DNA from: Chthoniobacterales bacterium
GTDB taxonomy: Bacteria; Verrucomicrobiota; Verrucomicrobiia; Chthoniobacterales; DYNR01
Assembly: GCA_026418675.1 (NCBI GenBank)
Contig: JAOAAX010000017.1
Location: 1-43,825, forward strand
Length of the DNA stretch: 43,825 bases
Direction of reading: 5' to 3'
Part shown: positions 43,411 to 43,825 of the stretch, piece after piece
Layout: each line of letters opens with the position of its first letter
Numbering within the stretch: position 1 is the first letter of the stretch
Notes under the pieces: generated by a model
Told to the model about the DNA's origin: nothing
Seen by the model: only the letters and a program-made list of their open reading frames with translations
The model's database searches: none
Program-made: the position numbers and the translations under genes

Positions 43411-43825
43411 AAGAACTTACGCGGCCTTTTTTATGCCGCCCGCTCCCTACGCGCTGGCTCATCCTGCTTCTCCTCTTCCTTCTCTCTGCTCCCTTCCTTT
43501 ACTGCCAAGAATATTACCCCCCCACACCACCTTCCTCTTTACCAATTCGGCGGGCTGAACCCGTCACGCCTACTCCTTCCCCTCAGCAGTCTCCCCAACC
43601 AGCCACGACTCCCCGTGCTACAGTCCCCTCCCCACCGCCAACTTCTATTCCTCCCTCCCCTAACCCACCTTGGATGCAATTTGTTCGCCCCTCTCCCGTC
43701 CCAAGCCCAACAACTGCTCAACCTCCCCCTGCACTTGCACCGAATGTAGCCCCCTCCCCCCTTCCGACTCCCTATCGCCCACCCAACTACCCTCAGCCGA
43801 CGCCTCCCCCTCCCCCCCCATCCCC
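43407..43825 (+). CDS. proline-rich exported or membrane-anchored protein, truncated by the window
   Basis: The frame starts with ATG at 43407, overlapping the exbD stop, and stays open to the window end (139 codons). A basic N-terminus is followed by a hydrophobic helix (RWLILLLLFLLSAPFLY, residues 16-32). Beyond that about 40% of residues are proline, in short SP, TP, PPP runs. Position behind exbB-exbD together with a membrane anchor and a proline-rich spacer is the layout of TonB- or TolA-like energy transducers. The diagnostic C-terminal domain lies beyond the window, so this is a suggestion only. A plain secreted protein is also possible. Confidence 0.65.
   Translation, partial: MKELTRPFLCRPLPTRWLILLLLFLLSAPFLYCQEYYPPTPPSSLPIRRAEPVTPTPSPQQSPQPATTPRATVPSPPPTSIPPSPNPPWMQFVRPSPVPSPTTAQPPPALAPNVAPSPLPTPYRPPNYPQPTPPPPPPS

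Noticed and set aside
1-43825. CRISPR arrays, insertion sequences or prophage
   Set aside because: No regularly spaced repeats, transposase, integrase or phage structural gene was recognised; the holin-like family name at 16836 does not imply phage.

Overview
The window looks like a diderm (LPS-making), probably anaerobic or facultative bacterium. My best guess is the PVC group, near Verrucomicrobiota. The reasons are a LpxL-type acyltransferase and ExbB/ExbD (outer membrane), pyruvate:ferredoxin oxidoreductase (low-oxygen metabolism), RNase HIII in a diderm, a divergent NAD+ ligase, and rpsB-tsf directly behind rpoBC. This placement is inference. It could be tested with an rpoB or rpsB tree. 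The whole + strand is strikingly rich in C and poor in G whichever strand is coding, so the window probably lies on one replication arm with the + strand as the lagging strand.

Region 1 (1-8025, minus strand) is a tight run of housekeeping genes. In transcription order they are an FGGY sugar kinase, ybeY, clpS, a DUF2017-like gene, ligA, an ExoD-like membrane protein, an RluD-type pseudouridine synthase, a family-4 uracil-DNA glycosylase, plsC, and the first 30 codons of an unidentified gene cut by the window edge.

Region 2 (8208-17692, plus strand) runs divergently. It holds metG, a LpxL-like acyltransferase, a fused circularly permuted ATP-grasp/alpha-E protein, two transglutaminase-like proteases, a CNNM/CorC-type transporter, and three small membrane-associated proteins (DUF883/YqjD-like, YqjE/holin-like, unknown). 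The ATP-grasp/alpha-E/transglutaminase set is a widespread but biochemically uncharacterised predicted peptide-ligation and trimming system.

Region 3 (17693-30376) is the transcription/translation core: rplK, rplA, rplJ, rplL, rpoB, rpoC, rpsB, tsf. A 489-bp non-coding promoter region precedes it. The rplJ-rplL gap can fold into a compact three-way-junction RNA, and an intrinsic terminator or attenuator sits between rplL and rpoB.

Region 4 (30458-33900) has a DeoR-type repressor, a small alpha/beta hydrolase that lacks any usual start codon, and an AT-rich DinG-type helicase with a perfect dyad just upstream.

Region 5 (33902-39593, minus strand) carries nifJ-type pyruvate:ferredoxin oxidoreductase, its usual dihydroorotate-dehydrogenase-like companion, and RNase HIII. 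Divergent pdxH follows, then uvrC on the minus strand. The window closes with ExbB and ExbD homologues and the start of a very proline-rich exported protein.

No tRNA, rRNA, CRISPR array, insertion sequence or prophage was recognised. Many long open frames opposite real genes are by-products of the strand bias and were left out.
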